From assembly GCA_964345695.1 (NCBI GenBank), contig CAYFSC010000167.1, positions 1 through 6,545 of the forward strand: DNA of 6,545 nt, written 5' to 3'. A program made the position numbers and the translations under genes. The DNA comes from CAYFSC01 sp964345695 (GTDB lineage: Bacteria; Bacteroidota; Rhodothermia; Rhodothermales; Salinibacteraceae). The notes beneath the pieces were generated by a model. The model worked only from the letters and a program-made list of their open reading frames with translations, was not told where the DNA came from and did no database searches. How positions within the stretch are numbered: position 1 is the stretch's first letter; each line of letters starts with the position of its first letter. This document shows positions 1 to 6,491 of the stretch, piece by piece.

Positions 1-93
1 ATCCTCCACCCTCTCTCCTTCTGCTCCGTCCGAACGTCGTCCCCGTCGTCTCGTACGCTCTCTCCTTTCCTCGTCCCTCCTTCCCGCAGTACC
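1..93 (+). other. Pyrimidine-rich leader upstream of the small plus-strand gene
   Basis: By hand count only about 19 of these 93 bases are purines, so the coding-strand leader is about 80% C+T, with long runs of CT, TCC and CCT. It ends directly at the ATG at 94. There is no purine-rich ribosome-binding site in front of that start and no recognisable -35/-10 pair. It probably forms all or part of the 5' untranslated region, or the tail of the previous intergenic region, which is off the window. No gene is visible here. Confidence 0.5.
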
Positions 94-555
94 ATGATCG
101 AGCGTGACGTGTTGATGCGGCAAATCCAGCAGCTCGCACAGGCACTGACGAACATCGTGCAGCTCGTGTCGAACGGCGAGTACGACGCGGCCATCGCGGC
201 GGTGGACGAGGCGTGCGCGAACCACCTCGACGGATCGGCCGAAGATCTGCGTACGCTCCCCCCTGAGCGATTGCTTGCGCTCTGCAAAGACGGCGATCGC
301 TTCCTTTCCGATGCCGCGCAGACGCTCGCGAAGCTTCTCGCCCTGCAGGGGGACGCCCACCGCAAATGCGGAGACCCGGAGGAGGCCGGGGCCTGCTACG
401 GCCGGGCGCTCTTCCTCATGCGGCGTGTGCTTCAGGCCCCTGACGCTCCTGTGTCCTGGCAAATCGGCACGAAGATCGCCACCCTCAAGCAACGTGTGGA
501 GAACCATCCGGTGGGCAGTGAAATGGTTGTCGCCCTCGACGACCTTGGCGGCTGA
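94..555 (+). CDS. Small helical protein, DUF6483-like with a TPR-like repeat
   Basis: This is a 153-residue protein without signal peptide or membrane segment, so it is probably cytoplasmic. The N-terminus (MIERDVLMRQIQQLAQAL) resembles the start of the uncharacterised DUF6483 family, in which an acidic-aromatic/RQI helix opens the protein; I recognise this from memory, not from a search. Residues about 78-110 fit a tetratricopeptide helix pair: LLALQGDAH, then a GDPEEAGACYGRAL second helix with the Gly, Ala, Tyr and Ala positions of the TPR consensus. A second, weaker helical pair may lie at 15-45 (NGEYDAAIAAVDEA). TPR-like folds usually mediate protein-protein contact; no catalytic motif is visible. 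The ATG at 94 is chosen because it retains the family-like N-terminus; an internal ATG at 115 would remove it. The gene stands alone on the plus strand and converges with the ABC exporter. Function unknown. Confidence 0.8.
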   Translation: MIERDVLMRQIQQLAQALTNIVQLVSNGEYDAAIAAVDEACANHLDGSAEDLRTLPPERLLALCKDGDRFLSDAAQTLAKLLALQGDAHRKCGDPEEAGACYGRALFLMRRVLQAPDAPVSWQIGTKIATLKQRVENHPVGSEMVVALDDLGG

Positions 556-586
556 CCCAAACTGCGGGGCTTCTGCTCTTCCAGGC

Positions 587-2395
587 TTACCCCACCGGTT
601 CCGTGTTAAATTGCAGACGCGCAAGGTCGCGGTACAGGCCGTCGCGATGGACGAGTTCAGCGTGCGTGCCCGTCTGCACGATGCGGCCCTCGTCGAGCAC
701 CACGATGCGGTCGGCGTCCTGCACCGTGGAGAGGCGGTGCGCGATGACGAACGTCGTGCGCCCTTCCACGAGCTGATCGAGCGCCTCCTGCACCTGGGCC
801 TCGGAGGCGGAATCAAGGGACGACGTGGCCTCATCCAGCAGCAAGATGCGAGCGTCGCGGAGCAGCGCCCGCGCGATGGCGATCCGCTGCCGCTGCCCGC
901 CGCTCAGTTTCACGCCACGCTCCCCGACCGCTGCGTCGTAGCCTGCGGGGAGGTGAGTGATAAATCCATGGGCGTTTGCGGCCCGCGCGGCCCGTTCCAC
1001 CGCGGTGTCGGACGCATCGAGGCGACCGTAACGGATGTTCTCGCGGATGCTTGCGTTGAAGAGGTGGACCTCCTGCGATACCGCGGCAATCTGATCGCGA
1101 AGGGACGGAGGCGTCACCTTCCGTAGATCGTAGCCATCCACGGTAATTCGTCCCTGTTGGGGGTCGTAGAGCCGCGGGATCAGACCGACGAGCGTCGATT
1201 TTCCGGCGCCGCTGGGGCCTACGAGCGCCACGGTTTCGCCCGCCTTCACGTCCAGATCGATGCCGTGCAAAACCGGAGTGCCCGGCTCGTAAGCAAACGT
1301 CACGCCCTCGAACCGCACGCGCCCGTCCACGACCGGAAGTTCCGTGGCATTCGGCGCCTCCTGGATGTGCGGCTCCGTATCCAGCAGGTCGAAGATGCGC
1401 TCCGTCGCCCCGGCCGCGCTGTTGAACGTGGAGTAGAGGCGCGACATGCCGCCCACGCTCCGGGCGATGTTGAACGCGTAGAAGATGAACGCAACCAGAT
1501 CGCCGGCGGTGAGGCGTCCCGCCAGCACCTCGGTGCCGCCGTACCAGAAGATCGCAACGAGCGCGCCGAAGAAGAGAAGGCCTACGCCGGACGAGAACAG
1601 GGCCGAAACGAGCACCCGCACGCGGGATCGGTCGAACAGGTCCTCAACCGCCTCGGCGTACCGCTCCACCTCATACGCCGACCGTCCGAACGACTTCACG
1701 ACGCGAATCGAAGCAAGCGCCTCCTCGGCCACCGCTGTAGTGTCCGCCAGCCGGTCCTGAATCTGCCGGGAGAGCTGGCGGATTTTGCGTCCGAAGAAGA
1801 TGGCTCCGCCCGTCACGACCGGCACGACGAGGAAGATGATGAGGCTGAGGCGCCAGTTCAGCACCACCATGAGCGCCACAGAGCCGACCATCGACAGGCT
1901 TTGCGTGAGCATCTCGGCCAGGGCGCGCGTAACCGCCTCGCGGATGGAGCCGACATCGTTCGTGAGCCGCGAGGTCAGGTCGCCGGTGCGCCGATCGGCA
2001 AAAAAGCCGAGGTGCAACCGATGCAGGTGGCGGTAGAGACGTTTCCGCAAGTCGGCCACGATGCGCTCGCCGGTCCACCGCAGGCCGTACGATCCGCCGA
2101 ACGACACGAGGGCCTGCACGAGAAAAAGGGCAAACAGGCCGATCGTCAGCTGGTCGAGCTGGGCTCGGTTGGCCTCTTCGAACACGGCGTCCAGCAGCTC
2201 CCGCAGTCCGAGCGGCACGACGAGCGCGATGAGCGAGCCGACGGTCGTGAGGGCCAGCGCGCCGTACAGACGCAGGCGGTAGGGGCGGCTCAAGCGGAAG
2301 ATGCGAGCGAGCACCGTCCACAGCCGCTTCGGCTTCAGGGCCGGCGTGTCGCCGTCGTCGTCGGTAGAAGGAGCGTCGGTAGACGTAGCGGCCAT
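587..2395 (-). CDS. ABC exporter half-transporter, MsbA/ABCB-like (fused membrane and ATPase domains)
   Basis: This 602-residue protein is the usual length for an MsbA-type homodimeric exporter, which moves lipids, drugs or other amphipathic substrates outward across the inner membrane. The membrane domain spans about 40-325, with hydrophobic segments near 43-64, 82-105, 163-180, 183-203, 262-285 and 297-318. The nucleotide-binding domain follows and is complete: A-loop Tyr369, Walker A GPSGAGKST 393-401, Q-loop Gln441, signature LSGGQ 497-501, Walker B ILLLDE 517-522 with catalytic Glu522, D-loop SSLD 525-528 and switch His553. All residues needed for ATP hydrolysis are therefore present. 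The first ~20 residues are acidic and low in complexity, as in many halophile proteins. There is no N-terminal C39 peptidase or C39-like domain, which argues against a bacteriocin or RTX-type exporter. It lies 125 bases after the MacB-like ATPase on the same strand, so co-transcription is possible but not certain. Substrate unknown. Confidence 0.95.
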   Translation of the reverse strand: MAATSTDAPSTDDDGDTPALKPKRLWTVLARIFRLSRPYRLRLYGALALTTVGSLIALVVPLGLRELLDAVFEEANRAQLDQLTIGLFALFLVQALVSFGGSYGLRWTGERIVADLRKRLYRHLHRLHLGFFADRRTGDLTSRLTNDVGSIREAVTRALAEMLTQSLSMVGSVALMVVLNWRLSLIIFLVVPVVTGGAIFFGRKIRQLSRQIQDRLADTTAVAEEALASIRVVKSFGRSAYEVERYAEAVEDLFDRSRVRVLVSALFSSGVGLLFFGALVAIFWYGGTEVLAGRLTAGDLVAFIFYAFNIARSVGGMSRLYSTFNSAAGATERIFDLLDTEPHIQEAPNATELPVVDGRVRFEGVTFAYEPGTPVLHGIDLDVKAGETVALVGPSGAGKSTLVGLIPRLYDPQQGRITVDGYDLRKVTPPSLRDQIAAVSQEVHLFNASIRENIRYGRLDASDTAVERAARAANAHGFITHLPAGYDAAVGERGVKLSGGQRQRIAIARALLRDARILLLDEATSSLDSASEAQVQEALDQLVEGRTTFVIAHRLSTVQDADRIVVLDEGRIVQTGTHAELVHRDGLYRDLARLQFNTEPVG

Positions 2396-2520
2396 GCGCG
2401 GGAAGGAGACAGCGGGGGAGAATCATGAATGGGAACCCGCACGCCCACCGAGAGGATTCTTCGCCCGTGAAACGTTAGACGACCGGCACAACTCCGTCGG
2501 CCTCGCCCCTGCGATCTCTG
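2396..2520 (-). other. Spacer between the MacB-like ATPase and the ABC exporter
   Basis: These 125 bases separate two genes on the same strand. I see no open frame with family features, no hairpin followed by a T-run that would end transcription, and no Shine-Dalgarno sequence before the exporter ATG. Read on the minus strand, TTGTGC followed some 8 bases later by TAACGTTTC loosely resembles promoter pieces, but spacing and sequence match neither sigma-70 nor the Bacteroidota consensus. This is where the FtsX/MacB-type permease gene would be expected. Confidence 0.4.
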
Positions 2521-3348
2521 CTATACCTGCACCTCGACACCCGCCAACTCCGGGTCCTCGACCGTCACATCCTGCTCCAGCTTGCCGTCGCGCAGGCGGA
2601 TGATGCGCCGCGCGTGCTGGGCGATGGGCTCTTCGTGCGTCACGACCAGCAGCGTGTTGCCCTGCCGGTAGAGCGACTCGAAGAGCATCATGATGTCGTC
2701 GCCGGTGGCGGTGTCGAGGTTGCCGGTCGGCTCGTCGGCCAGGATGATCGAGGGCCGGTTGACCAAGGCCCGGGCCGTGGCGACGCGCTGCCGCTGGCCG
2801 CCCGACAGTTCGTTCGGCCGGTGATCCATGCGGTCGCCGAGGCCTACGTTGCGCAGCGCTTCGGCCGCCCGCTCCCGGCGATCGGCTTTCGACATGCCCG
2901 CGTAGATCAGCGGAAGCTCGGCGTTGCGCAGGCAGTCCACCCGCGGAAGCAGGTTGAACGTCTGGAAGACGAACCCGATCTCGCGGTTGCGAATCTCGGC
3001 CAGCTCGTCGTCCGACAGGGTGCTCACGTCCTGGTCGTTCAGGATGTAGGTGCCGCTCGTCGGCGTGTCGAGACAGCCGACCATGTTCATGAGCGTGGAC
3101 TTTCCGGAACCGGAGGGGCCCATGATGGCGATGTACTCGCCGCGCTCCACGTCGAGAGTGATGCCGTCGAGCGCCCACACCTCCTCGGTTCCCATGAGGT
3201 AGCGTTTCTTCAGATCCGTCAGCTGAATCAGGGCATCGTCGGTCGGCGTGGTCGCAGCAGCAGTCGGGGCGGAAGCGTGGTCGCGCATAGCAGGGAAAGG
3301 GAGGTCGTTTGGAGGCGCAGAGACATTCAGAAGCGGGGCGGGCGCCAT
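2521..3348 (-). CDS. ABC transporter ATP-binding protein, MacB/LolD family
   Basis: This stand-alone ATPase (275 residues) normally energises an FtsX-like permease for macrolide or peptide efflux (MacB type) or lipoprotein release (LolD type). Motifs: Walker A GPSGSGKST 77-85, Q-loop Gln129, signature LSGGQ 181-185, Walker B IILADE 201-206 with catalytic Glu206, D-loop GNLD 209-212 and switch His238. The segments MVGCLDTPTSG and FNLLPRVDCLRNAELPLIYAG are typical of the MacB/LolD branch and unlike the exporter next door. The ATG at 3348 lies 5 bases past the adaptor stop, suggesting translational coupling. However, the first 38 residues are Pro/Ala/Thr-rich and outside the domain, which begins near ALIQLTDLKKRY. 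An ATG at 3288 (residue 21) would give 255 residues, and neither start has a Shine-Dalgarno sequence. No membrane segment is present and no cognate permease is encoded in the window. It may serve MacA-type efflux with the preceding two genes. Confidence 0.95.
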   Translation of the reverse strand: MAPAPLLNVSAPPNDLPFPAMRDHASAPTAAATTPTDDALIQLTDLKKRYLMGTEEVWALDGITLDVERGEYIAIMGPSGSGKSTLMNMVGCLDTPTSGTYILNDQDVSTLSDDELAEIRNREIGFVFQTFNLLPRVDCLRNAELPLIYAGMSKADRRERAAEALRNVGLGDRMDHRPNELSGGQRQRVATARALVNRPSIILADEPTGNLDTATGDDIMMLFESLYRQGNTLLVVTHEEPIAQHARRIIRLRDGKLEQDVTVEDPELAGVEVQV

Positions 3349-3353
3349 CGGGC

Positions 3354-4718
3354 TTACATGCCGCTGGCAAGCATGCCGCCGTCCTGTTCGTTCTCCGACT
3401 GAACGCGGACCTTGTCGCCCGGAGAAAGCTCGCGACTGACGGCGCTGTACGGGCCCATGATGACCTGCTCGCCGCCGCTGAGGCCGGCGCGAACCTCGAT
3501 GTGCGTTTCGTTGGCAATGCCGGTGCTCACCTCGACCATGCGGGCCGAGTCAGCCTCGGCTACGAACACCACTTTGCGCAGGTCCTCTGCGGGCTGACCG
3601 GCGGCGGACGCCGAGTCGCCCCCGCCGCGCACCGTGTTGAAGTCGCGCACCGTAACGGCCTGGATGGGCACGGCCACCGCGTCGGACGCCGTTTGCGTGT
3701 AGATTTCGACGGTGCCGCTCATGCCCGGTCGCAGCTTGGGCATAACCCGCATCCCCGACGGCACTTCGGGCCGCGTGACGCCTTCGCCGGTGTCGCTGCC
3801 GGCAAGCGTCGGCTCGATGTTCTGCACGCCGTGGATGCGCACCTTCACCGGGAAGTTGGTCACCTGATCCTGCGTGCCCTGACTGCTGACGCGGGCCGAG
3901 TTGGCAATCTCGGTCACCGTTCCGCGGAAGCCCTCGTCCGGATACGCATCGATTTCGACGGATGCCGAATCCTCCATCGAGATGTTCACGACGTCGTTCT
4001 CGTTGACGTCTACCTCCATCTCCATTCGGTCGAGCTGGGCGATGGTCATCATCTCGGTGCCCTGCACGCGCTCGGTGCCCACCACGCGCTCGCCCTGTTC
4101 CACGTTGAGCGCGCTCACCGTTCCGGTCATCGGCGCGTAGATGCGCGTTTTCTCCAAGCGCTCGATGGCGTCCCGCAGGCTGGCCTCTGCGCTCTGCACC
4201 TGAAAACGGGCGGCCTGCAGTCGCGCCACGGCCTGCTGGTACTGCGAGCGTGAGGTTTCAAACTCGCTCTCCGAAATCACGCCCTTCTCGAACAGCCCTT
4301 TCTGGCGATTAAAATCCAACCGTGCCGAGAGCGAGTCGGCCCGTCGCTCCGCAAGGGTGGCCTTGGCCTGTGAGACGGTGGCGCGCTGCTGCTCGACGAC
4401 CGCACGCGGATTTTCTTGGTTGAGCCGCGCGAGCAGATCGCCTTCCTGGACCTGCTGCCCCTCCTCCACTGGCAGTTCCACAATTTCGCCCGAAACGTCG
4501 GGGCTGATGGTGACCTCCACCTCCGGCTGGGCCCGGCCAAAGGCCGTAACGACCTGGGTGATGTCACGGCGCTCGGCCTCGGCGACTTCCACCTCCAGCC
4601 CCTCCGGCCCTGCCCCGAACCATCCCATCCACCGGCCGACGCCTCCGATGAGAACCACCGCGAGGAAGAGGCCGCCGACTGCGTACAAAATGCGGCGTGT
4701 TGAGCTTGACGATGCCAT
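3354..4718 (-). CDS. Periplasmic adaptor (membrane fusion protein), MacA/AcrA/HlyD family
   Basis: This 454-residue adaptor is anchored in the inner membrane and links an inner-membrane transporter to a TolC-like duct. It has one N-terminal membrane anchor (about 10-30) and no lipobox. The first half of the barrel-sandwich (lipoyl-like) domain is at about 64-100. A long coiled-coil hairpin follows at about 104-190, and the second lipoyl half at about 191-213 (IYAPMTGTVSALNVEQGE). The beta-barrel is at about 228-342, ending in LRPGMSGTVEIY, and a membrane-proximal domain runs to about 440. At the hairpin tip, Arg138, Leu142 and Ser149 match the RxxxLxxxxxxS spacing known to contact TolC. Two acidic, Gly/Ser-rich insertions (about 303-325 and 361-380) look like halophile-style loops. 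It follows the TolC gene by 60 bases and precedes the ATPase by 5, so an operon is likely. The hairpin and the ATPase neighbour favour a MacA-like role over an RND adaptor, but the family name alone does not decide it. Confidence 0.93.
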   Translation of the reverse strand: MASSSSTRRILYAVGGLFLAVVLIGGVGRWMGWFGAGPEGLEVEVAEAERRDITQVVTAFGRAQPEVEVTISPDVSGEIVELPVEEGQQVQEGDLLARLNQENPRAVVEQQRATVSQAKATLAERRADSLSARLDFNRQKGLFEKGVISESEFETSRSQYQQAVARLQAARFQVQSAEASLRDAIERLEKTRIYAPMTGTVSALNVEQGERVVGTERVQGTEMMTIAQLDRMEMEVDVNENDVVNISMEDSASVEIDAYPDEGFRGTVTEIANSARVSSQGTQDQVTNFPVKVRIHGVQNIEPTLAGSDTGEGVTRPEVPSGMRVMPKLRPGMSGTVEIYTQTASDAVAVPIQAVTVRDFNTVRGGGDSASAAGQPAEDLRKVVFVAEADSARMVEVSTGIANETHIEVRAGLSGGEQVIMGPYSAVSRELSPGDKVRVQSENEQDGGMLASGM

Positions 4719-4778
4719 GATGTTGGGATGCTGTTGGCGTCGTAGGGAATGCGGGAGAACCTCGGACAGCGGGCCCCT

Positions 4779-6188
4779 CTACTGAAAGAGTGCTTCCTGC
4801 GGCGTGAGAATGCCGACGTAGTAATCAATCAGCTTTTGCTGGAACAGAAAGTTGTACCGGGCCCGCACGCGCTGACTGGCCGCGTCGACGAACGTGCGCT
4901 GCGCGTTCGTGAGTTCGACAATCGAAGCCGCCCCCAGGTTGAATCGCTCTTGGGCCGCCTCGCGCGCCTGACGAGCCGAGCGCAGGCGCTTCTGGGTGGC
5001 CTCCAGTTGCTTCCGGGCGTTCTCGTAGTCCAGATACGCCTGGCGCACCTGCAAGGCCACCTGCTGCTTCTGATCCTGGAGGGCGTAGCGGGCGTTCTGG
5101 GCTTGTACCTGGGCCTGCTCGACCTGCACGTTGCGGCGCAGCCCCTGGAAGACGGGAATCGACAGACTGAGAGACAGGCCGCCGTTCTTGCGCTCGTCGA
5201 GCAGATCGAAGAACGCGTCGGGCTCTGTGGGAGCCGGATTGCTCGACCAGTTCGAGCCGTAGCTGCCACTGAGGCTCAGGCTTGGAAAGTAGCTCGACTT
5301 CGCATTGCGAATGCTGTGCTCGGCCGCCCGCGCCTGCGCCTGCGCCGCGCGAAGATCGAGACGCCGGTCCATGGCCTGCCCCAGCAGGTTCTTCACGTCG
5401 TAGTCCACCACGGCAAGGCTGTCGTCATCCAACGAGGGAGCCACGAACCGATAGGTGCCCATCGGCTCCAGCTGCAATGTCTGGATAAGTCGTGTCTCGG
5501 CCAATTGGAGGTCCCGCTCCGAACGAAACACGGCCGACTCCTGCTCGGCAACCGCCGCTTCCTGCTCGTACAGGGCCGACACCGGGCGCGACCCCGCATC
5601 GACGAACTCTCGAGTCTGGCGCAGCTGCTGGCGTCGGGCGTCCAGTTCTTCCCGCTGTACGCGAAGAATCTCGCGGTTCTCGACGAGCGTGATGTAGCGA
5701 TTCATCACCTCGAAAATCACGTCCTGCCGGGTGCGCTCCAGCGAGAGCGTGTTCGACTCCCCGCGGGCCTGCACCTGCCGGAGCGACGCAATGTTGCCGA
5801 ACCCATCGAACAGCGTCAGCTGGCTCTGGCCCGTAATGCGAACGAAGTCGGTCGTCTGACTGATGAACCCGCCCTGCTGCGTGCTAAACGTGCGTCCGAA
5901 GTCGCGTGAGCCCGAGGTCTGGATGTTGAACGTCGGCGCGAAGTCCATCCACTCGGCCTTGATCGTCGCGTTCGACTGGTCGACCTGATTGGCGGCGCGC
6001 TTGATGTCGGTGTTCTGGTCGAGCGCGATGCGAATCGCCTCGTTGAAGCCGATACGCGTCGTGTCCTGTGCGGCCACCTCCCCAGGCCTCACCCACAGGA
6101 GACAACACATGAGCACACAGAAAAAGAAGGAGATACGAGAGAACATCGGTCGGACAGGCATGAATGGTACGGATCTCTGAAGAATCAT
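4779..6188 (-). CDS. TolC-family outer-membrane efflux protein
   Basis: TolC-type proteins form trimeric outer-membrane beta-barrels with a long periplasmic alpha-helical tunnel, the exit duct of tripartite pumps and type I secretion. The 469-residue product shows two OEP repeats: about 45-240 (starting GFNEAIRIALDQNTDIKRAANQVD) and about 265-460. The strand-forming segments are LTLFDGFGNIASL in the first and FPSLSLSGSYG plus LSLSLSIPVFQGLRRN in the second. The Gln/Ala/Arg-rich helices in between are typical of the tunnel. The signal peptide is clear: hydrophobic FFFCVLMCCLLWV at about 21-33, then a likely cleavage after VAA (residue 40). The ATG at 6188 gives an unusually long n-region; ATGs at 6161 (residue 10) or 6146 (residue 15) give a more usual signal peptide, and 6161 keeps two arginines. 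No Shine-Dalgarno sequence helps choose. It is the first gene of the efflux operon. Confidence 0.94.
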   Translation of the reverse strand: MILQRSVPFMPVRPMFSRISFFFCVLMCCLLWVRPGEVAAQDTTRIGFNEAIRIALDQNTDIKRAANQVDQSNATIKAEWMDFAPTFNIQTSGSRDFGRTFSTQQGGFISQTTDFVRITGQSQLTLFDGFGNIASLRQVQARGESNTLSLERTRQDVIFEVMNRYITLVENREILRVQREELDARRQQLRQTREFVDAGSRPVSALYEQEAAVAEQESAVFRSERDLQLAETRLIQTLQLEPMGTYRFVAPSLDDDSLAVVDYDVKNLLGQAMDRRLDLRAAQAQARAAEHSIRNAKSSYFPSLSLSGSYGSNWSSNPAPTEPDAFFDLLDERKNGGLSLSLSIPVFQGLRRNVQVEQAQVQAQNARYALQDQKQQVALQVRQAYLDYENARKQLEATQKRLRSARQAREAAQERFNLGAASIVELTNAQRTFVDAASQRVRARYNFLFQQKLIDYYVGILTPQEALFQ

Positions 6189-6200
6189 CGGGAAACGGGA

Positions 6201-6240
6201 CGGGAGACGAACTCCGGCGACGGGAGATGAATTCCGACGA
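6201..6240. repeat. Two-copy 20-bp tandem repeat before the efflux operon
   Basis: CGGGAGACGAACTCCGGCGA (6201-6220) is followed immediately by CGGGAGATGAATTCCGACGA (6221-6240), giving 17 of 20 positions identical with all three differences being transitions. The period is close to two helical turns, so a protein bound to each copy would sit on about the same face of the DNA. The repeat ends 12 bases upstream of the first possible tolC-like ATG (6188), or 39-54 bases upstream of the later candidates. Whether it binds a regulator is not known. Confidence 0.75.
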
Positions 6241-6264
6241 CGGCCTCTCGCCCGAGCCGGTCTC

Positions 6265-6292
6265 GTAACGACTGCCTAGGCACCGTTGTTAC
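6265..6292. promoter_or_regulatory. Interrupted inverted repeat, candidate operator
   Basis: The outer arms are GTAAC (6265-6269) and GTTAC (6288-6292). Within them is the perfect 10-bp palindrome TGCCTAGGCA (6273-6282), its centre offset by one base from that of the outer arms. A dyad of about 28 bp in front of an efflux operon resembles binding sites for TetR-type repressors in size, but no regulator gene is visible in the window to pair with it. Confidence 0.4.
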
Positions 6293-6354
6293 AGCATCAT
6301 TCATGATCGGTGCGAAGCGCCCGGTGTACGGTTGAGATGTTGCAATAACCGGAC

Positions 6355-6366
6355 TGCACCGGTGCA
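6355..6366. promoter_or_regulatory. Perfect 12-bp palindrome TGCACCGGTGCA
   Basis: All six base pairs on each side match and there is no spacer. It lies about 190-220 bases from the candidate operon starts and about 125 bases past the tRNA 3' end. It could be a site for a dimeric DNA-binding protein, though a GC-rich palindrome of this length can also arise by chance. Confidence 0.3.
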
Positions 6367-6380
6367 CCGACAGGGGAGCA

Positions 6381-6410
6381 GGGCATTCGTGCCCCGAGTG
6401 ACTTCGGGAC
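6381..6410. other. Two overlapping, mutually exclusive hairpins
   Basis: GGGCA-TTCG-TGCCC (6381-6394) is a 5-bp stem with a UUCG loop if read on the plus strand. GCCCCGA...TCGGGAC (6391-6410) is a 7-position stem with one G-T pair and a 6-base loop. They share 6391-6394, so only one can form at a time. No T-run follows on either strand, so a classical intrinsic terminator is not supported. Confidence 0.3.
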
Positions 6411-6491
6411 AGGCGCAGGGGGCGTCGGGGCCGGAAAGACAGGCGGAAGTCGGCCCTGCGCTCCCGCCGAGACGCCGTAGAAAGAAACAAG

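Larger units (their letters stand above)
6189..6491 (-). promoter_or_regulatory. Gene-free region between tRNA-Ser and the efflux operon, with repeats and dyads
   Basis: These 303 bases hold no credible gene; the one open frame across them (6185-6490, minus) is arginine-rich, matches no family I know and crosses the repeats. The region should contain the operon promoter. I cannot point to a -35/-10 pair; the most AT-rich parts are about 6286-6308 and 6331-6348. Toward the operon it carries a 20-bp tandem repeat, an interrupted dyad and a short ATCAT/ATGAT dyad (6296-6307). Further up it has a 12-bp palindrome and two overlapping hairpins. The part nearest the tRNA (about 6411-6491) is GC-rich without clear structure. 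Confidence 0.5.

Noticed and set aside
556..586. Bidirectional terminator between the converging genes
   Set aside because: The 31-base gap has no clean stem-loop with a T-run on either strand.
1157..2428. 423-codon plus-strand open frame opposite the ABC exporter
   Set aside because: It is the antisense shadow of a gene with all ABC motifs in place; its product is Arg/His/Glu-rich low-complexity sequence without any known domain. Long antisense frames are expected at this GC content.
3309..4253. 314-codon plus-strand open frame opposite the adaptor gene
   Set aside because: His/Arg/Ala-rich product with no family features, fully antisense to a well-supported gene.
4749..5909. 386-codon plus-strand open frame opposite the TolC-like gene
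   Set aside because: Antisense shadow; leucine and arginine richness comes from complementing Gln/Ala/Arg codons of the TolC helices.
6114..6125. Possible lipobox cysteine in the TolC signal peptide (FCVLMCC)
   Set aside because: The cysteines lie within the hydrophobic core, without the small residue expected before Cys; a standard signal peptidase I site follows at VAA.
6369..6443. GACAGG occurring three times (6369, 6408, 6438)
   Set aside because: Spacing is uneven (39 and 30 bases) and the flanks differ; a six-base match in GC-rich DNA is not enough.
6185..6490. 101-codon minus-strand open frame between the tRNA and the TolC-like gene
   Set aside because: Arg/Ser/Pro-rich, no recognised motif, spans the tandem repeat and dyads, and begins only two bases past the tRNA end.
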